Positions 62,769-64,000 of a stretch of 64,000 nt of DNA are shown piece after piece. Position numbers and translations under genes: made by a program. Origin of the DNA: Methylobacterium sp. J-067 (GTDB lineage: Bacteria; Pseudomonadota; Alphaproteobacteria; Rhizobiales; Beijerinckiaceae); assembly GCF_022829465.1 (NCBI RefSeq), contig NZ_JAKSXZ010000092.1, positions 1 through 64,000 on the forward strand. Direction: 5' to 3'. Within the stretch, counting starts at the first letter, position 1, and each line of letters opens with the position of its first letter. The notes below the pieces were generated by a model that saw only the letters and a list, made by a program, of their open reading frames with translations, had not been told where the DNA came from and made no database searches.

Positions 62769-63899
62769 ATGACCGCACTGCCCGACCTGCTCCGGGAGGG
62801 GACCGCGCACGCTTGGCTTTTCGTGCCGACCGCCATCCTCCTCGGCGCCCTGCACGGGATGGAGCCCGGTCACTCCAAGACGATGATGGCCGCCTTCATC
62901 ATCGCCGTGCGGGGGAGCGTGAAACAGGCGGTCCTGCTCGGGCTCGCGGCCACGCTCTCGCACACGGCGGTGGTGTGGGTCATCGCCCTGGGCGGCCGGT
63001 ACCTCGGGCAGGAATGGGGGACGGAGGCGACCGAACCGTACTTCCAGCTCGCCTCCGCCGTGATCATCGTCGGCATCGCCCTCTGGATGGCATGGCGGAC
63101 GTGGCGCGAGCAGCACCACCCGCACGACCATGATCATGACCATCATCATCACGACGAGGCGCATCGTATCGCGACGCAGGACGGGACCTTGACGCTGGAG
63201 GTGTTCGAGGACGGCGTGCCGCCCCGTTGGCGCGTCCGCGGCGAGCATGGACGGCTGCCAGCCGCTTCGGCGCTGACCGTGGAGACCCTGCGCCCCGACG
63301 GCGCCCGGCAGACCTTCGGGTTCGCGCGCAATGGCGACCATCTGGAAAGCCGCGACGAGATCCCGGAGCCGCATGCCTTTAGGGCGCGGCTTCGCATCGA
63401 CGTCCCGGGCGGGATGGAATCGCACGAGATCGCGTTCGAGGAGCACGACCACGCTCACATGAACCTTGGCGACGAGGACGACGCGCATGCCCGCGCCCAT
63501 GCCGACGAGATCCGGCGACGCTTCGCGGGCCGCAGCGTCACCACGGGCCAGATCGTCATGTTCGGCCTGACCGGCGGGCTCATCCCGTGCCCGGCCGCGA
63601 TCACCGTGCTGCTGCTCTGCATTCAGCTGAAGCAACTGAGCCTCGGCTTCGCACTGGTGGTGTGCTTCAGCATCGGCCTCGCGCTGACCATGGTCTCGGC
63701 GGGCGTGCTGGCGGCGCTCAGCGTCAAGCACGTCGCCTCCCGCTGGTCGGGGTTCGGCGCCTTCGCCCGGCGGGCCCCCTATGCCTCGGCCGCGTTGATC
63801 GTGATGGTTGGCGTCTATACCGGCTGGCTGGGCTGGCAGGGCATCGACCGGCACCCGGCCGATCATGCCGCCGGCGCGGCTCCGTCCCGGCAGGGCTGA
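62769..63899 (+). CDS. rcnA: Nickel/cobalt efflux protein RcnA
   Basis: A 376-residue membrane protein. The N-terminal half has the family motif LLGALHGMEPGHSKTMMAAF. A cytoplasmic loop contains a His/Asp-rich tract (HHPHDHDHDHHHHDEAH, about 115-131). The second half starts FGLTGGLIPCPAAITVLLLC. It exports Ni2+ and Co2+ by proton exchange. It is 14 bp after rcnR and controlled by it. A second His/Asp-rich patch (HDHAHMNLGDEDDAHARAH) lies near 227-245 in this unusually long loop region. Confidence 0.9.
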   Translation: MTALPDLLREGTAHAWLFVPTAILLGALHGMEPGHSKTMMAAFIIAVRGSVKQAVLLGLAATLSHTAVVWVIALGGRYLGQEWGTEATEPYFQLASAVIIVGIALWMAWRTWREQHHPHDHDHDHHHHDEAHRIATQDGTLTLEVFEDGVPPRWRVRGEHGRLPAASALTVETLRPDGARQTFGFARNGDHLESRDEIPEPHAFRARLRIDVPGGMESHEIAFEEHDHAHMNLGDEDDAHARAHADEIRRRFAGRSVTTGQIVMFGLTGGLIPCPAAITVLLLCIQLKQLSLGFALVVCFSIGLALTMVSAGVLAALSVKHVASRWSGFGAFARRAPYASAALIVMVGVYTGWLGWQGIDRHPADHAAGAAPSRQG

Positions 63900-64000
63900 G
63901 GGCCGGTCCCCGGCGATGGGTCCGACACTGGTGGCGCGGCACCGGACGGACCGTCGAGGAGAAGAACGTACTCCACGGAACGGGTATCGAAGCTGAGCCG

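Noticed and set aside
1..64000. tRNA, rRNA and CRISPR arrays
   Set aside because: Looked for tRNA-like cloverleaf arms, 16S/23S segments and regularly spaced repeats; none seen.

Overview
The window is high-GC DNA (about 70% by eye) from an aerobic alphaproteobacterium, most likely a Methylobacterium-type organism. Four things point there: an anoxygenic photosynthetic reaction-centre operon, several HWE-family histidine kinases with single-domain response regulators, repeated short DUF6894 (MPRYFF-type) proteins, and many very small conserved proteins (CsbD, DUF3606, DUF6481). Genus is inferred from gene content; no rRNA or tRNA gene is visible.

Layout. 1-3 kb: a truncated membrane protein, two CsbD stress proteins and small hypotheticals. 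3-12 kb: signalling, with a KaiC-like ATPase/hybrid kinase operon, three stand-alone receivers, a DUF3606 protein, a transglutaminase and a GAF-PAS-HWE kinase. 12-15 kb: a cold-shock gene and a run of small proteins. 15-27 kb: a Crp/Fnr regulator, a pentapeptide protein, a thioredoxin/CcdA pair, a B12-binding regulator, a carotenoid oxygenase, a Na+/H+ antiporter, DUF2254, a large TPR protein and mgtC.

27.5-31.2 kb is a complete IS1595-type transposon of 3,706 bp. It has 28-bp imperfect terminal inverted repeats, a perfect 8-bp target duplication and low-GC passenger genes: two DUF3800 proteins and two tiny opposite-strand ORFs. It sits in the last codons of mgtC and gives MgtC a new C-terminus.

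31-43 kb: small proteins, a CheB-CheR-PAS fusion, a second Crp/Fnr, a large-subunit catalase (KatE), a bacteriophytochrome, motAB and an SH3-like secreted protein. 43.6-48.8 kb: pufL-pufM-pufC-puhA-puhB with overlapping stop/start codons, plus an HPP protein. Two tandem PpsR/CrtJ-type operators (TGTCA-N8-TGACA) precede pufL. Light-harvesting pufBA and bacteriochlorophyll genes are absent from the window. 48.8-64 kb: a third Crp/Fnr with a DUF6894 partner, a second B12-binding AerR/PpaA-like regulator, Pit phosphate and CorA-type transporters, an OprB-like porin, a two-component pair with a PepSY protein, an SNase-like protein, a chemoreceptor, a porin gene broken by one in-frame stop, and an rcnR-rcnA nickel/cobalt efflux module.

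Recurring themes are light and redox (reaction centre, PpsR sites, B12-type antirepressors, bacteriophytochrome, KaiC-like protein) and stress. The most unusual observations are the DUF3800-carrying transposon, the three Crp/Fnr-DUF6894 pairs, and the pufLMC-puhA-puhB arrangement with tandem PpsR sites.
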